NCBI GenBank assembly: GCA_947462525.1
Contig: CANHPK010000066.1
Coordinates: forward strand, 1-7,711
Length of the DNA stretch: 7,711 bases
Source: Roseiflexaceae bacterium
GTDB lineage: Bacteria; Chloroflexota; Chloroflexia; Chloroflexales; Roseiflexaceae
Direction of reading: 5' to 3'
Shown: positions 6,576 to 7,711 of the stretch, one piece after another
Layout: the number at the start of each line of letters is the position of its first letter
Position numbering within the stretch: position 1 is the first letter of the stretch
Made by a program: the position numbers and the translations under genes
The notes under the pieces: model-generated
What the model was told of the DNA's origin: nothing
Database searches by the model: none
Seen by the model: the letters and a program-made list of their open reading frames with translations, nothing else

Positions 6576-7711
6576 ATGCGTGTCGTAGCACTCATTTTGG
6601 CTGGTGGTGAAGGCGCACGATTGAGTGTGTTGTCCGAAAAACGGGCAAAACCATCCGTACCCTTTGCGGGCAAATTTCGCATCATCGACTTCCCGCTCTC
6701 GAATTGTGTGAACTCCGGCATTTTCGATGTCGCCGTTTTGACCCAATATCAGCCGCACTCGCTCAATGGGCACATCGGCAACGGCCGTGCATGGGACCTC
6801 GATCGTGGCAACGGCGGCGTCCAACTCCTGCAACCCTACCAAGGTCGCAACGAACAAGGGTGGTATCAAGGCACGTCCGACGCAGTCCTCCAAAACTTGA
6901 ACTACATCCGTGAACGGCGAGCAGACCTGGTCGTAATCTTGTCGGGTGATCACATCTACAAGATGGATTATGCCCCGATGATCGAGTTCCATCTGCAACA
7001 AAACGCCGATTTGACGGTCGGTGTGATGCACGTCGCCCTCGACGAAACCGATCGCTTTGGCATTATGACCGTCGACGACAGCATGCAAGTCGTGGAGTTC
7101 ACCGAAAAGCCGAAGAAGCGCGACAAGGGTACCTTGGCCAGCATGGGCATCTATGTCTTTAACGCCGATGCCCTCATCAGTGCGTTGACTACCCAAGACG
7201 ACGGGGTCAATCGAACGGACTTTGGCAAAAACGTCATCCCTTCTATGGTTGCAAATGACCGCGTCTTTGCATACCCCTTCGAAGGATACTGGGTCGACGT
7301 CGGCACCATCGACTCTTATTGGAAGACCAGCATGGAGATGATTGACCCCAATCATACATTGAACCTCTACGACCCTTCATGGGTCATTCACACACGCTCC
7401 GAAGAGCGCCCACCTGCAAAAATCGGTCCCCAAGCCGTCATCAGCCAAAGCATGATCTGCAATGGCTGTAGCATCCATGGCACCGTCGAGCGTTCGATTC
7501 TGTCACCGGGGGTGTATGTCGCTCCCGGTGCCGTGGTACGCGACAGCGTGATCATGACCGATACCTGGATTGGCCCCGGTGCGGTCGTCGACAAGTCCAT
7601 CATCGACAAAAATGTCGTCGTGGGCGCGAACGCCGTTGTGGGGAGCGGGGACGACCTCGACACGCCCAATGTCCTGCAACCCGATAAGGTCAACACGGGC
7701 ATCAATGTCAT
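6576..7711 (+). CDS. glgC: Glucose-1-phosphate adenylyltransferase (ADP-glucose pyrophosphorylase), 3' end cut by the window
   Basis: GlgC makes ADP-glucose from glucose-1-phosphate and ATP, the committed and allosterically controlled step of bacterial glycogen synthesis. The visible 378 residues are open to the right edge; members usually have about 400-430 residues, so only a short C-terminal part is missing. The nucleotidyltransferase domain shows LAGGEGARL (8-16), EKRAKPSVPFAGKFRIIDFPL (21-41), GWYQGTSDAV (95-104), ILSGDHIYKMDY (121-132), FTEKP (175-179, K178 for sugar phosphate), ASMGIYVF (188-195) and GYWVDVGTIDSYW (237-249). From about residue 283 it passes into a left-handed beta-helix with repeated hexapeptides such as IGPQAVI and IGPGAVV. 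GCGAGG at 6565-6570 lies 5 bases before the ATG. The gene follows hisN after 18 bases and is probably co-transcribed. The motif GARLSVL replaces the enteric GTRLxPL, a variation I associate with non-enteric GlgC. Confidence 0.94.
   Translation, partial: MRVVALILAGGEGARLSVLSEKRAKPSVPFAGKFRIIDFPLSNCVNSGIFDVAVLTQYQPHSLNGHIGNGRAWDLDRGNGGVQLLQPYQGRNEQGWYQGTSDAVLQNLNYIRERRADLVVILSGDHIYKMDYAPMIEFHLQQNADLTVGVMHVALDETDRFGIMTVDDSMQVVEFTEKPKKRDKGTLASMGIYVFNADALISALTTQDDGVNRTDFGKNVIPSMVANDRVFAYPFEGYWVDVGTIDSYWKTSMEMIDPNHTLNLYDPSWVIHTRSEERPPAKIGPQAVISQSMICNGCSIHGTVERSILSPGVYVAPGAVVRDSVIMTDTWIGPGAVVDKSIIDKNVVVGANAVVGSGDDLDTPNVLQPDKVNTGINV

Noticed and set aside
6228..7355. A 375-codon open frame on the minus strand
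   Set aside because: It lies entirely opposite hisN and glgC, both of which have intact family motifs. Its product shows no recognisable domain, and such long antisense frames are common in GC-rich genes with biased codon use.
7388..7711. A minus-strand frame at the right edge, low-complexity Ser/Thr/Pro-rich product
   Set aside because: It is opposite the hexapeptide-repeat region of glgC; the periodic composition is the antisense of the beta-helix repeats.
1..7711. Search for mobile elements, CRISPR arrays, tRNA or rRNA genes and toxin-antitoxin or defence genes
   Set aside because: I saw no regularly spaced repeats, terminal inverted repeats, transposase-like protein or cloverleaf-like sequence. 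All sizeable stretches are filled by metabolic genes with short gaps.

Overview
The window is an ordinary-looking bacterial chromosomal segment of roughly 55-60% GC by eye, with short intergenic gaps and no RNA gene, CRISPR array, insertion sequence or phage gene that I can see. The gene types fit a member of the Chloroflexota, perhaps class Chloroflexia: a fused rhamnulose-phosphate aldolase/lactaldehyde dehydrogenase, a HisN-type histidinol phosphatase, and a GlgC with the N-terminal variant GARLSVLSEKRAKP. That placement comes from protein character only and is tentative.

Left part (1-3743): the 5' part of an M24-type (Xaa-Pro peptidase/creatinase-like) gene runs leftward off the window. 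It is divergent from a rightward two-gene unit encoding the RhaEW-type bifunctional aldolase/dehydrogenase and a Gfo/Idh/MocA oxidoreductase. The 203-base gap between the divergent starts holds candidate promoters for both directions, a perfect 6-5-6 inverted repeat placed like an operator, and a short direct repeat. This unit looks like a regulated deoxysugar catabolic module, but the rhamnose isomerase, kinase, transporter and regulator are not in the window.

Middle (3763-4535): a perfect 14-bp stem terminator with A and T tracts on both sides separates the sugar unit from a convergent, leftward family 2 glycosyltransferase gene of the polyprenyl-phosphate sugar synthase-like type.

Right part (4619-7711): a rightward unit encodes histidinol-phosphate aminotransferase (HisC), a histidinol-phosphatase of the inositol monophosphatase superfamily (HisN) and ADP-glucose pyrophosphorylase (GlgC, cut by the window's right end). 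The gaps are 4 and 18 bases, so co-transcription is likely. HisC makes histidinol phosphate and HisN dephosphorylates it, so the first two genes act consecutively in histidine synthesis. GlgC commits glucose-1-phosphate to glycogen and is functionally unrelated.

I found no clearly new biological system. The points most worth a second look are the operator-like palindrome before the aldolase gene, the pairing of that gene with an oxidoreductase of unknown substrate, the his-glg gene linkage, and the conflict between the ribosome binding site and the promoter at the hisC start.
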